From: Microcebus murinus
Taxonomy: Eukaryota > Chordata > Mammalia > Primates > Cheirogaleidae
Assembly: GCF_040939455.1 (NCBI RefSeq)
Contig: NC_134119.1
Location: 18,728,501-18,792,500, forward strand
Direction: 5' to 3'
DNA: 64,000 nt
Below are positions 1 through 11,020 of the stretch, in pieces. Under the pieces are notes generated by a model. That model was not told the origin of the DNA, ran no database searches, and worked only from the letters and a program-made list of their open reading frames with translations. Numbering within the stretch: the stretch's first letter is position 1; every line of letters starts with the position of its first letter. The position numbers and the translations under genes were made by a program.

Positions 1-665
1 TTCATAGGTCACTCTATGGATAACAAGTAACAACAGAGGAGCATTTATTCACTACAATAATGATGTCAAAGCCACTGGTTAAAATGGAAGGTGTCTCAAG
101 GGCAGCAGATTTTGTAATATGAGTGAAAATTTTTGCCTTTATTTGGATTCTCCCTAGTACTGGCCTTCTTCCTCATTTAAATTTCATCATTCTTGTGGGG
201 GAGGAAGAAGTGTTAGCCTGGCTATCATATGGAAATTAATTGATGTTCTTCCTCACACTGGGCTAGATAATTTAAAAATTAATATACTGTGCAGACAGCA
301 CTACCTAAAGGTTGCAGAGGCTGACTAGTGAGCTGCAGGCATTTGAGTCTGCCAACCAGAATAAGAAATAGATAAAGCTAAATTACAGACCTATTAAAAA
401 TAAATTAGTGGTGTCGAAAAAGTAAATTAAGATGCAGATAATCAATCTAATTTCAGGGTCTCTGGTGAGTGGTAAAGCTTAATTCTTCTTGTGTTTGATG
501 AAAGCATCTATTAATTAAAAATATTTATATAAAAACAAGCCTGTACAAGGTCTTTATGACAAGAGGAATCAACTTCAATTGGTTTGACTCTCAGAAGATG
601 GCCTTGATTTTGCAGTGAAAGGCGAGACCTGCCTTCACACATCTAAATTAGAGCCCATTTTCCTA
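1..665. other. Unique non-coding DNA, no gene seen
   Basis: No repeat family or coding frame is recognised here. The stretch is A/T-rich with several TAATTA/ATTAAT-type motifs (near 235-240, 279-285 and 510-517). That fits an unannotated regulatory or neutral intergenic segment, but nothing in the sequence proves function. Confidence 0.5.
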
Positions 666-667
666 AA

Positions 668-700
668 CTATATATAACTATATATATATATATATATATT
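668..700. repeat. (TA)n microsatellite
   Basis: Alternating T and A, briefly interrupted near 677, abutting the pyrimidine-rich minisatellite to its right. Confidence 0.9.
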
Positions 701-806
701 TGCTTCCCTTCCTTTCACTTTTGTTTTGCTTCCCTTCCTTTCACTTTTGTTTGCTTCCCTTCCTTTCACTTTTGTTTTCCTTCCCTTCCTTTCACTTTGG
801 TTTTCC
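700..806. repeat. 25-26 bp tandem repeat, four copies
   Basis: Four consecutive units start at about 700, 725, 751 and 776. All are built on the core cttcccttcctttcactttt and are nearly pure pyrimidine on the plus strand. The last copy is diverged. Open frames across it on both strands are products of the repeat, not genes. Confidence 0.9.
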
Positions 807-2220
807 TTCACTTTCTCTTCTTGTTTTCTGTGACCAATTCCAAACCATCCATCCTGCTTCCTTTCATTCATGGTTATTCTCAGTGCAGGGGTGGTAGCTG
901 AGCACCAAAGCAAAGAAAAGAGCTGAGGTTTAGAGGGAGAAAGGGGTCAGATGAGCAGAGAGGTCACGAGCTAGGAGAGGGGGAGATGCATTTACAGCAG
1001 AAGGCAAAGACACTGAGCAAAAGTATAAGAAGGAATTACGTAAGTATTTAGAGTCCTGTGAGTGTTAGCCAATGAGAAACTTCTGGATCAATAGAAGAAT
1101 GGGTCATCATATAATAATTGACTATCTGTTATCATTTTGCTTCTTTCTACTCAATATATTGGGTAAGAGGATTACTACACAGGTGATAGAAGCATAGGCC
1201 AAAATGGAGTTTAGCCTTTTCATATCTGGCCCTCTTACCTGACCTCTGACGGGGGGGTGGGGGGGGTGTCAGAGAATAACTCAGCAGGGAGGCCACACGG
1301 AGCAGCATCCTGTGCACTGGCCCTTCTGGAGTTAAACTCACAGTTTTGCAGTGCTGGAATAAATGGAGCACAGGAGGCCGGTCCTGCTGCTATATCTCTC
1401 ACTGCCCTACTTTGTAGCAGAAATGGGATTGAGTCAGAGGCTGGAATCAAAGCAAATTTTCCCAGCCGGCTGCAAGTCTTGCTTGAGTCTAGTTCCTGCT
1501 AATATTATAATGATGGCAGGAAGAAGGGTCGAAGGCAACATGTAGAGTTTTAGTCTTTCAATATCATTTTTTTTAATTGAAAATGTCATACAACACAATG
1601 GAAAAAGTAAAAAAAAAAAGAACAACTTTTAAAAAAAAAAAGAGTAGATATATAATGAAAAGTCAGTCTTCTCTTATTGTCTCAGTCCAGGTTTGATTTC
1701 CACAGAGGAAAAATGGTTCACACAGGAGACAGAAAAGGAAATAAATAAGAAAAGTGGCATGTAGCCTTGACAAAGCATTGAGCATCTGTGGTTCAGAGTG
1801 ATCAGTGTCATAGGATGCAATCAAAGTGGAGAAGGCTTTCATATTCTCCTGGGAACATAGGATTGTCATTATAGCAGGACAGAGTCCTGGCCTGGATGGA
1901 CCCTGGTCTTATGGCAAAGGCCTGGCACATTTCTGGTCACTCCTGTGGCGATGCTGTTAGGGAAAGGTCACTATTCATCTCTGTCTCATCTCTGGGGACG
2001 TGCTGGACGTGCTTTACCAGGGCACCTCCTTCTTGTTCTGTGCCCCGGATTACAGGCAATGGAGGTTTCCTGCTCTGTGACTTTGACACCTGAGAATTTT
2101 CAGTTTAGCACTTTATTTTATATTTAGTCTATATAACAACAACTATGAACAAGCCAGCAATTATTTATTGAAAGCCTGTTGCTCCAAACTTATGTATATA
2201 TATGTTCTAGCCTATTTTAT
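807..2220. other. No gene or family recognised
   Basis: Mostly unassigned sequence. It holds a G-run block at 1251-1268, A-rich runs at about 1608-1642, and short open frames with no recognisable protein similarity. Confidence 0.45.
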
Positions 2221-2224
2221 ATGT

Positions 2225-2268
2225 TTATATATATATATACACACACACAGCACCTATTATACACACAG

Positions 2269-2300
<32 letters not shown>

Positions 2301-2310
2301 GTATATATGT
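2225..2310. repeat. Compound (TA)n/(CA)n/(TA)n microsatellite
   Basis: TA dinucleotides lead into two CA blocks separated by an imperfect spacer, then back to TA at about 2291-2308. Confidence 0.9.
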
Positions 2311-2404
2311 TCCTCTTCCTCCAAGGCAGAGTTAGGGGTCCCTGTAACATGCCCCAGAGGACTCAGTACTTTCCCTCTTGACATTTATTATGCTGCATTT
2401 TAAC

Positions 2405-2421
2405 ACTCTCTCTCTCTCTCT
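2405..2421. repeat. (TC)n microsatellite
   Basis: Short alternating CT run directly before the extreme A/T-rich tract. Confidence 0.85.
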
Positions 2422-2880
2422 AATATAATATATATATTATATACTATTATATAATATTTTATAATAAATAATATAATAAATGAAACAATTTATAATAAAT
2501 AATATATATAAATAATATATAATAAATAATATTTAAATAAATATTTAATAATTTAAATATTTAATTAATTTAAATATTTAAATATTTAAAAATTAGTTAA
2601 AATAAAATAAAATAAACAAAATAAAATAAAATAAATAAAATATAAATAAAAAATTAATTAATAAAAATTAAATAATTTAAATATTTAATTAATTTAAATA
2701 AATATTAAATAAATAATAAATAAATAAATAAAATAATTTATAATAAATAAATAAAATAATTTATAAATAAAATAATATACTAAATAATATAATAAAATTA
2801 TTATATTATAAATAATATATTATTATTATATTATATTATAATATATTATATAATATAATATATATAATATGTAACTATAT
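2422..2880. repeat. Extreme A/T-rich low-complexity tract
   Basis: About 460 bp with only about eight G or C bases by hand count. It is built from AATAAAT, TTTAAATA and TATA words, many self-complementary, for example the tttaaatatttaaatattta motif near 2570-2590. It is likely unstable and able to form cruciforms or unwind easily. Confidence 0.9.
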
Positions 2881-2902
2881 GTTAATGTATAATATATATT
2901 AG

Positions 2903-3405
2903 CAGTTCCAAACCTTTTTGGCACCGGAGACTGGTTTCAAGGAGGATAATTTTTCCATGGATTGGGAGTAGGAGGGATGGTTTCAGGATGATGCAAGCAT
3001 ATTACATTTATTGTACACTTTATTTCTATTATTATTACATTGTAATATATAATGAAATAATCACACAAACCTCTCTGCTAGTGATAATCTATATTTGCAG
3101 CTGCTCTCCCCCATTAGCATCACTGCCTCAGCTCCACCCCAGATCATCAGGCATTAGATTCCCATAAGGAGCGTGCAACCTAGATCCCTCGAGCGTGCAG
3201 TTTTCAGCAGGGTTTGAGCTCCTATGAGAATTTAATGCCACTGCTGATCTGACAGGAGGCGGAGCTCAGGTGGTGATGTGAGCAATGGGGAGAAGTTGTA
3301 AATACAGATGATGCTTTGCTAGCCCACCCACCACTCACCTGCTGTACAGCCCAGTTCCTAAGAGGCCACAGATCGGTACCAGTCTACAGCCTAGAGGTTG
3401 AGGAC
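2903..3405 (-). mobile_element. MER1A-like hAT-Charlie non-autonomous DNA transposon
   Basis: The sequence follows the MER1 family from one terminus (cagttccaaacctttttggc) to the other (accagtctacagcctagagg). The internal word ttattgtacactttatttct and the paired block cagatcatcaggcattagat are both present. At about 500 bp it is close to the 527 bp I recall for MER1A. The right terminus is blurred by an adjoining (AT)n. Confidence 0.8.
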
Positions 3406-3406
3406 T

Positions 3407-3431
3407 ACATATATATATATATATATATAAT
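3407..3431. repeat. (AT)n microsatellite
   Basis: Pure AT alternation abutting the right end of the MER1A-like element. Confidence 0.9.
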
Positions 3432-4140
3432 TAGCACCTCAAGTACTTTTTATTTGTCTTCATGGGTCTGGGAGGATTATTTTATTTCTCTCTCACAGCA
3501 TTTAATTTACCTGGGAGAAATGGCTTATTCCTGTGCAGATCCCAGCCCTTGTATAGAGTCTGAAGATTTCAAGCTGCTCTGCCCACCTTATGTCTGGATG
3601 CTCCCTCTGAAATGGGAGCCAGTGCAGATGAACAGTGTGGGTAGAATAATCCTACAGATGAGCCACACTGCTGATGGACCACAGCACTATTTTTATGTTT
3701 GTTTTATTTTTATGCCTCTTTATTTATGCATGTATAAAAATAATGCTATTGCCTTGGGTCAACTCTGAGATGTAAAGGCATCTGCCAGGAGATTGGCAGG
3801 TGACTCAAGAACATAAAACTTTTTTTATTCTGCAATTTCCCTGGTGCCTTCTACGGCTTTAGAGCAGAAGAAAAACATGGTTTATATCAATGCACAGCAA
3901 ACATCCATCCTGAAATGCTATTTAAAATTTAGAGATGGCTGCAGCCTGTTTTCAGCATTGTAAAAAGTATCTTGCACTACTGATGGAGGGGGATTTATGT
4001 CACACAACATTCTGCCCTTGCAGCCTGCTCTTTGCTGCTGTGACAATCTCATGTGTTTCTATAGCTCTGCTGCTCAGGCCACCATGTACCATTCAGTCAT
4101 CTAAGTCTGATGATTCTTAAAGAGAATTAATAAACCTGAG
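3432..4140. other. No gene or family recognised
   Basis: An open frame of about 150 codons runs from 3316 to 3768, through the end of MER1A and the (AT)n. It has no recognisable domain and I treat it as chance. Confidence 0.5.
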
Positions 4141-4144
4141 GCAG

Positions 4145-4555
4145 CCAGTGAGTTTCCTTTGTTCCTCCAGATCCATTCTTTGCCCTGTCTTTATCCTAGG
4201 AAGTTGACCGTGACAGATTACACACCCTCTGGACACTCTTGCTCATTGGTTTCCTGTTGAGTCCGTCCACTAGAGGTGTGAGATCTTTGGGTGGGAAGAG
4301 AGAAGCTGGGGCCACCACAGCCACAGCAGGGTGGCCTCTCTCCTGTGGTTCTCCCCAGCATCTGGCAATGTTTCCTCTTGCCCGAGCTTCTCCAGTGGCT
4401 CCCCACTGCTGCTAAGCCTGGGGTGCTCCACCGACCCTGACTGGCTTCCTTCAACCCGGCCCTACCTCTGTAAATAGTCCTTTGATTAAATATTCTTTGT
4501 TGTTACAATGAGTATCCATCTGTGTCCTGCCAGGACCCTGAGCGATCATTACTCC
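4145..4555 (+). mobile_element. Old interspersed repeat, probably an ancient L1M 3' end
   Basis: The words cctctgtaaatagtcctttg, attaaatattctttgttgtt and gtgtcctgccaggaccctga match an old mammalian repeat end I recall with the layout 'taaatagtcc...attaaactctc...cctgccgggaccctgactg'. The family (L1M 3'UTR or an LTR) is uncertain. Confidence 0.4.
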
Positions 4556-4705
4556 TTAGGAAATTGACTATGTTGTGGCTTCCAGGCAGCAGCCAGCTCC
4601 AAAACAGAAGGAATAAAATCCATAAAACAGTAGCAGTTCCTAACCTCCTGAAGAGTCCTGAATTAGGACCTCTGATGCCCTCATATCTGGATTTATGATT
4701 GAGAT

Positions 4706-4750
4706 TGTGTGTATATATATGTGTGTGTGTACACACACACACACACACAC
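4706..4750. repeat. (GT)n(TA)n(GT)n(AC)n microsatellite, palindromic
   Basis: A GT run switches directly to an AC run, giving a self-complementary tgtgtgtacaca centre able to form a hairpin. Confidence 0.9.
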
Positions 4751-5635
4751 ATTTAATCACCATTGGTGAATCAGTTAGGATTTAAGCAGGAAGAGAAGAT
4801 CAAGTGGCAGGTGGCAGTGTAGTTATGATCTTGAATATGAGATCAGAGAGATGTGGATTCACATAACAGTTTTGTTAGTAGATGCCTGCACTCTCTGAGA
4901 CAATTGCTTTGTCAGAGAGATGGGTGTAATCCTACCTCATACATGTAGGATTCTTGTGATGTACAGAGATGATGCTATAAAATGCCACCAAGCCAGGAAT
5001 GCCTATTTCAAAGTGCCCTCCCTGCAGGGGCCCTATCTACTCACACGCACACACTCCACACATGTATGCAGACACTCTTAGTGTTTTCTTCCTGAATCTG
5101 CCCTGGCTTTAGCCTTGGTAAGAGAATTCTTATATCCAGGGCATGCAGTCTGATGGGATACCATGGGGGTGTTGCAATGTGTTAGCTTGGCTAGGCTGAA
5201 CTATATCTCCCAGAATCCCTTTTCCTGCATGGTTCCCATGAGGATGTGCCACAAGAAGAATCCTTGGGAAGTGAGGCAGCAGCCATTTTGTGGTTTATGT
5301 AGCTTGTCACGGACCTGCTGACTCCTCTCATCTGTGTGGGAAAAGGGCCAGGCCTGCAGCAGCCCACCCTCCACCGTCCTGCTGCAGCTTCTCTGACTCA
5401 GGGGCCGTGTGTGTGTGTTTAGCTCCATGACAAAGGCCACCATACCACAAAGGTCAGAGGTACCAAGAACTGAGATGGGTTTTCCTTCCATTTTTGTGGC
5501 CTCCAGCTCACACTCGTGGGTTCCAGTTTGTCTGTGTTCTTCCCCACCTTACATCCATCTTCCCTCCCCAGCTGCCTGATGTCCTGTGGAATTCAACCTT
5601 CAGCGTCAGACTCACAGCTCTAACATACACACTCT

Positions 5636-5636
<1 letters not shown>
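4751..5636. other. Unassigned, with a probable old repeat in the right half
   Basis: From about 5165 to 5600, words such as ctatatctcccagaatccct and gtcagactcacagctctaac resemble old L1M or MER 3' ends. I cannot name the family or set boundaries. Confidence 0.3.

Positions 5637-5675
<39 letters not shown>
5637..5675. repeat. (CA)n microsatellite
   Basis: About 18 uninterrupted CA units. Confidence 0.95.
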
Positions 5676-5676
<1 letters not shown>

Positions 5677-6039
5677 TTATATCTGAATGAGGGAGTATCT
5701 CAACAGGAAATACAGAGCGAGACTTTACATTCACTTGAACTCTATTTCTGGGCTGAATCCAAGAATAGCCTCTTGACTTCTACCAAAGTTGGAGGCAGCA
5801 GCACTCAGACCTTCCTGGTGTCCAGTTCACAGCTGGTGTCATTGCCCTGTCCTCGTTTGCTGGTGGATTGATAGTGTGGCTGAGAGGTCAGGTGCCACTT
5901 TGAGATGTGAGATCCCCAGGTCTACAGAAACCTAGAACTGGCATTTATCAGGGATGGAAACTAGATGCATGTGTCCCCTCAGGACCTGCAACACACCACC
6001 CCTCAGGGACCAGTGCTGTTAGGTTCATCTGTGTGGATG

Positions 6040-6093
6040 TTCCTTGATCCCCCAGTTCCCAGTTCCCCCATCAGTTCCTTGATCCCCCAGTTC
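6040..6093. repeat. Short direct repeat, 35-bp period
   Basis: The 19-bp word ttccttgatcccccagttc occurs at 6040-6058 and 6075-6093. It lies just downstream (minus sense) of the LTR-like unit. Confidence 0.85.
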
Positions 6094-6109
6094 TCAGTAC
6101 TGGTACTGA

Positions 6110-6659
6110 GTCAAGCCGATGACAGAGTGATCACAAACACAGAGCAACTTAATACAGTTTATCACATAAAAGGAAAAATGAAAGTAAAGGAAGCTATGCA
6201 AAAGGAAAATACGTTCCAGAGGGAGTGGAACAGGTCAGTCTCTAGGAGCGGAGAAAGATGCTGGAGGCTGAGCACATGTTGCCTTTTATAAGCCCACTAG
6301 TTTGTCCCGCCTTTCCCCTGGCAGGATTGGTTGCTGTTTCCCACCTTTGGGGGTGATTGGTAGGCTAGTGTTACATAACAGATCACATGACAGGTTACAT
6401 AACAGGGTAGGTTATATAACAATTTCCCTTCCCGCACATGCATCTTTTCTAGAATTCTCCACGAAGCTCCATCCGTGTTATACTAATTAGATGGTAATGG
6501 GCTCTAGGTCAGTTAAAGATTACCAGGAACTCTTTACCATGTATGTTCCCACCAGGGAATAGTTGCTAGCTGCAATCTGGTTCCCAGCTATAATTCAGTT
6601 CCTGCTCTCTGCCCTTAGCCCTTTCCTTGCCACCTGTTTACCCTGAACCAGACCTAACA
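6110..6659 (-). mobile_element. LTR-like retroviral element, minus strand
   Basis: Read on the minus strand, this looks like an LTR. It has a TG start (TGTTAGGTCTGG, at 6659 going left), a U3-like region with three near-direct repeats of ttacataaca (6371-6380, 6395-6404, 6412-6421 in plus orientation), two CCAAT boxes, a TATA box, then R/U5-like sequence containing GATAAACTG. No family name is recognised, and neither the left boundary nor a target-site duplication could be confirmed. Flanking sequence at 5880-6109 and 6660-6700 may also belong to it. Confidence 0.5.
6282..6360 (-). promoter_or_regulatory. LTR-type promoter: TATA box and two CCAAT boxes
   Basis: In minus sense: two CCAAT boxes (plus-strand attgg at 6356-6360 and 6326-6330), a GC-box-like ggcggga (plus gtcccgcc at 6304-6311), then TTATAAAAGG (plus ccttttataa at 6282-6291). 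Order and spacing match a retroviral U3 promoter. Activity is inferred, not shown. Confidence 0.55.
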
Positions 6660-7389
6660 GTGCGGGATGCAGGATGAAAGCACAGCAATGAAAGCAGGAA
6701 CACAGAGTTTATGGGTTCTCAGGAAGGAGCAAACAGTGGCAACCTGGCCTTCTTCCGAGTTGCTGGCATTCCAATCATGTATTTAAGAATGCATGATTTT
6801 TCATGCTTAAGTAGGGCAAAAAAATGTGTGGAGATATTCCTTTTTCTTTCTTTTTCTTCTTTCACTGGATTTTCACATTTCCCTCTGTCATGTGGGTAGC
6901 AGTTGCTTCAGAAGAGGAATGTCTAATGCAAGGCCAGGAAACTAAAAATAGCCTGCAGATCTCCTAGGCTTTTGTGTCCTAAAACCCTATATTCCTAGGG
7001 GAAATTAAACATCTGCAGCTAAAGAAAAAAAAGAGGACCAGTGCTTTGCTCTCATCTTTAGTCTAGAAAAGCATTGTCCTTGGTCCAGAACTGAGAGAGG
7101 AGAAAAATAGTGGGGAGGGTCTGTAGTTACCTTCCCAGAAATGTTTCTGAAAAGTGGCAAAGCCCTGGAGAGAAAGTGACCATGTTGTACATTTTGGAGA
7201 CAGGTCCGTGGACAGCCTTGCAGGAATGTTCCCGGATCCCCTGTGTGGTTCATAGGTGATTTGGCTGTTTGGCTTGAAAAGCCTCGTTGACCAAGGGAGA
7301 GGCCTTTTCTGCAACACTTGAGAGCAAAAATACCTCACCCCACCCCAGCCCTCCTGGGTCAGGACCTTATATAGCCATATTCTGCCAAC
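6660..7389. other. No gene or family recognised
   Basis: Unassigned DNA. Overlapping minus-strand open frames at 7005-7410 have no recognisable product. Confidence 0.5.
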
Positions 7390-7585
7390 ATCAAGGGAAA
7401 ATAATAACAATAATAAGACCTAGCCTTTAGTTGCAGGTACTGTATGCTAGCCACTTTACAAATGGCAACTCATTTAATTATCATGAAAACCCTATGGGGT
7501 GACATTTTTAGCCCACTTTACAGATGAGGAAACCAAGACCACATAGACAGGATTCAAACCTAGGCAGTTGGCTCTAAGATCCATG
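7390..7585 (-). mobile_element. MIR SINE
   Basis: Carries the reverse-complement MIR core: tttacagatgaggaaaccaa, preceded by ctatggggtgacattttta and followed by ggattcaaacctaggcagt (the tRNA-derived head). Confidence 0.85.
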
Positions 7586-8566
7586 CTTGAGTTGTGGTAG
7601 TCAAAAAAAAAAGTATTTTTTAAATATGTATACACGAATTTGCAGGTATAAACTCATACCAGCTAAGTAACCGTGTATGTAATGAATATATTTTATCCTG
7701 GCAATTACACAATGAGAATCAGTACACCTCATCCAGAGGTGTCTGGAACATAATAAGCCCCCAATAAATACCAGTTGTTTTAATGATGATGACAACAATT
7801 ATGGTTATTATCACCCTCAGAGAAGACTGCACAGAGGCAATTTGCTAGCAGAGAATTGCTGCTCCTTCAGATCCAAATCCGCCTTTCGCAGAATTGGACT
7901 CATCTGAGCTCATCACAATGATAATTCCAACTCTGCTGTAGGTGTCCATGGTCCTTAATTCATTTCTCCCTCTTAACGAGGAGAAACAAACTCTGATCAT
8001 CCAATTAAAAATTTGGTGTGCTAACCCTTTCATAAGTATTTGCACTTAAAAGGAGAGGGTAGTGCTTAACAAAAATGAAGTCATATTTAACAATGTAATC
8101 ACAGGGTTGCCTAGCTATTTACTAATGTAGTAGCAAGATTCAATAGCTGTGGTATACAGGGATGATCAGGTTTACCATGGCCTCTCAGGTCTTACCCTGT
8201 GATCAAGTACATGCTACACACATCCTCTTTTCTGTCCTCCTTCTCAGTAGAACACAGCAGTATGGCCCAAGCTTTGAGATGCTGCTACATAAACGTGGGC
8301 AACCATGAACATTGAGGACAGAAAAATTTCTTTGCCAATATACAGGATAAAGCGTCAGGACCTCATAAAGCTTGCTAGAAAGTAACTCTGTTTCCATAGA
8401 GGAAAAGGGGGCTGGCCTGTTGTGTTTTTGAGAACAGGGGATGCTATCGGAGATAAAGTTTGCTAATAGCAGCTATCCTAGAAGGTACACACGCATGTCA
8501 TGGAAAGAATGCATATCCAAACATGTTTGTGCATTTAAAGAAGTGTCATCTTTGGAGAGGAATGAC
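7586..8566. other. No gene or family recognised
   Basis: Unassigned DNA with short, unsupported open frames on the minus strand. Confidence 0.45.
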
Positions 8567-8599
8567 ATGAATGAATGAATGAATGAATGAATGAATGAA
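8567..8599. repeat. (TGAA)n microsatellite
   Basis: About eight tandem tetranucleotide units. Confidence 0.95.
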
Positions 8600-8799
8600 G
8601 AGTTTCAGTGATGTTAAATTCCCAGTGGATAACACACTGGTTGCTAAAGACCAGTTGATTTATTTGCTTCAAATAAGGACAGAAAGTGTTAAATAATTCC
8701 TGTGGCAGCTAGCACAGTGTCCTAATCACATGTGGTGTTCAATAAAGGTTCAGGGGGTCATTGACTACAATGCATAAGGCCCAGGTGGTGGAAGCATTG

Positions 8800-8955
8800 C
8801 CAGACAGGGACTCAAGGTGCCCTGAGTTCTAGTCATAGCACAGCCCCTACATGGCTATGTGACCTTGGCTTAGTTTCTGTGTCTCAATCTTCAGACGCTT
8901 CCTCTGTAAAGTGAAGGGATGAGGCTAGATAACATTTAGGGTCCTTTCTAGCTAG
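8800..8955 (+). mobile_element. MIR3-like SINE
   Basis: Matches the MIR3 order: tatgtgaccttggcttagtt, then cctctgtaaagtgaagggat, then gatgaggctagataacattt and ggtcctttctagct. Confidence 0.75.
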
Positions 8956-10639
8956 CTAGTGATACAGGAGTACCTTTTGTACTTGGGCATCTTTAAATAA
9001 AAGTTGATAGTTAAGGTACTCTTTGGACTGTCATGCTTCCCCCTTGGGTACATCCACCCTCTGATCAATGGCTGCTTGGTGACAGTCTCATTTCATGTCC
9101 TGCCCCATCTCCTGCAATGATCCACTGTGCCTGACACTTATCAGCTGCTGAGTCTCAGATGAAACCGTTTCCATGCTTCTAGTTTTGCTTCTGCTTTAGG
9201 CTTATGGGTGACAGATGATAAAAAATTAATTCCCTTAGGTTCACTCATGTACCATATGTCTATTCAAACCATGGGTAGAAACATGTAGAAATAACATGTA
9301 TTTTAGTGACAAGCCTTGGATGCTTTGTTTTGGAGGATCTGTTCCTAGATACTAAGGCTTCTGAGATTTTGATGTTTGTGCTTAGGCATTTTATTCCTCC
9401 ATTTTAGGTGTTTGGATCTTATTTATTTTACATTTCTTTTTAGATAAAATAATTTATAATTACATCTCTCCTCCCATTCCATCACCCTAGAACCAAATAG
9501 TCCAGTAACAGAAACACTTCCCGCTTAATATACTCTTTTCTGTTTGTTAGTGGAAGATAGTTAGTTTTATATTTGATTCTGTATTAAACTTACAGAAATG
9601 GCAACTTTCAACTATATCTCTTCCAGAAAGAAAATGTTCAATTGTCAGCTTTTTGTGCACTTTTCCTGACTATTTGGCTTGCGACAGATATATGAGAAAT
9701 TTGACAATTGTGGTTCTTTAACAGCCCACCTTAGAGGTGATAAATAATATGAGTTGACATGAAATTCATCACCTTAATGTGTGTCTGTGGGTTAATGGGA
9801 GACATCAAGCATGAGATGCCAAAGTGTCTTCAGTGTTTGACAAGACCCGGCAGCTGGGTGTCCGTGGCAAAGAGATGAAGCTGTCAGCGAGTTTGTTTTA
9901 ATGCTGTTGGGCAAATAGCCACACCACCTACCTGTCCGAACACAGCTGCCCCTTACAGAAAATCAATTACCTGAGTCTCAAAAGCCATGGAAATTAGCAC
10001 AGCTCCACAAGCCAGGGCCAAGGATTGTCTCAGATTGGCTTAGATGGCTATGAGAAGAGAGAAAGAAAGAGCTTTGGTCAGTCTTGGAAGATGACTGATG
10101 TTTTTTCATTTGGGGTTTCCTTTAGGTTACAGATGCTTCTCAGATGCCTTCTCATACTTCTTCTGTGTTTCAAAACATGCTGAAATGCATTTGCTGTGGC
10201 TGACCTATATGGTGGTCCAGCCAAGAGCCATGGAGCGATTACATGGAATGGTGTTGAAGAATGTCTTTCCTGGGGGTTCCTCAGTGGGGTCTTAAGGAGA
10301 TAAGGAAGGGGCTTCAACTCTACGCTTTCCTGTCCTGTGCCATGCACTTTGCCAACTCTCAATGGCTGCACAGGTCTGAGAGCTGGGGACAGTCTGCTCT
10401 GTGGAAGAATAATGCCTGGCTGGCCATGTGACAGCCTGCTGAGGGACCAAAATGAAATGACTGATGTGAAACTGCTAAGAGATTTAGAAAAGTGCACTAA
10501 AAATAAGAGTTCTGTTTGGGATGTTTAGAATCTCACTGTGGTGTTGCCATACAGGAGTATCAGTGATAGCGGGTGCATTCACCTGATCTTTTCCACCCAA
10601 ACTGTTCATCCTTCTGTGTGCTCTTCTCAGAAAATGGTA
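8956..10639. other. Unique DNA; CpG-retaining block at 9840-10040
   Basis: No transposon family is recognised. The 139-codon minus-strand frame at 10078-10497 shows no known domain. The sub-block 9840-10040 keeps several CpGs in otherwise CpG-poor DNA, which may indicate constraint. Confidence 0.4.
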
Positions 10640-11020
10640 CAGGCTAAAACCTGGGAGTCATCAAGACCTTGCCGTTTCCCCTACACATAATCAATCATTT
10701 ACCAAGGCCTGGTGTAAAAACCCTCTTACTAGCCTCCGCTTTTTTCTGTCTCCCTGACTCTTTCTCCTTTAGTTTGGGATTTTTCCAGTAGCTCCCATCT
10801 TCCATCCTTAGTACTCCGTTATAGATATGATGATGGTTTTAAATACAAACTTAGTTGTGTTTCTCCCTAATGTTTAAAAACAGCTCTATATTGCTCCAAG
10901 GACAAAGTTCAGATTCCCTAACAAGGCTTAAGAGGCTCTTTATCATCTGAACCCTCCCGGCTCCCCCATCTCTTTGCTTCCCTCTCCTCCGTCCAGAGCC
11001 CTTATGTCTCACAAGCACAT
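10640..11020 (+). mobile_element. L2 LINE 3' region, diverged
   Basis: Contains the L2-like series ttgctccaaggacaaagttc, ggcttaagaggctctttatc and the C/T-rich ctcccctctttgcttccctc-type stretch. Diverged and incomplete. Confidence 0.5.

Noticed and set aside
3316..3768. 150-codon plus-strand open frame, the longest in the window
   Set aside because: It begins in the MER1A terminus, runs through an (AT)n giving an Ile/Tyr string, and shows no domain or splice context.
10078..10497. 139-codon minus-strand open frame
   Set aside because: No recognisable protein similarity. Arg/Ser/Pro composition is typical of chance frames in C/T-rich DNA, and a plus-strand frame overlaps it.
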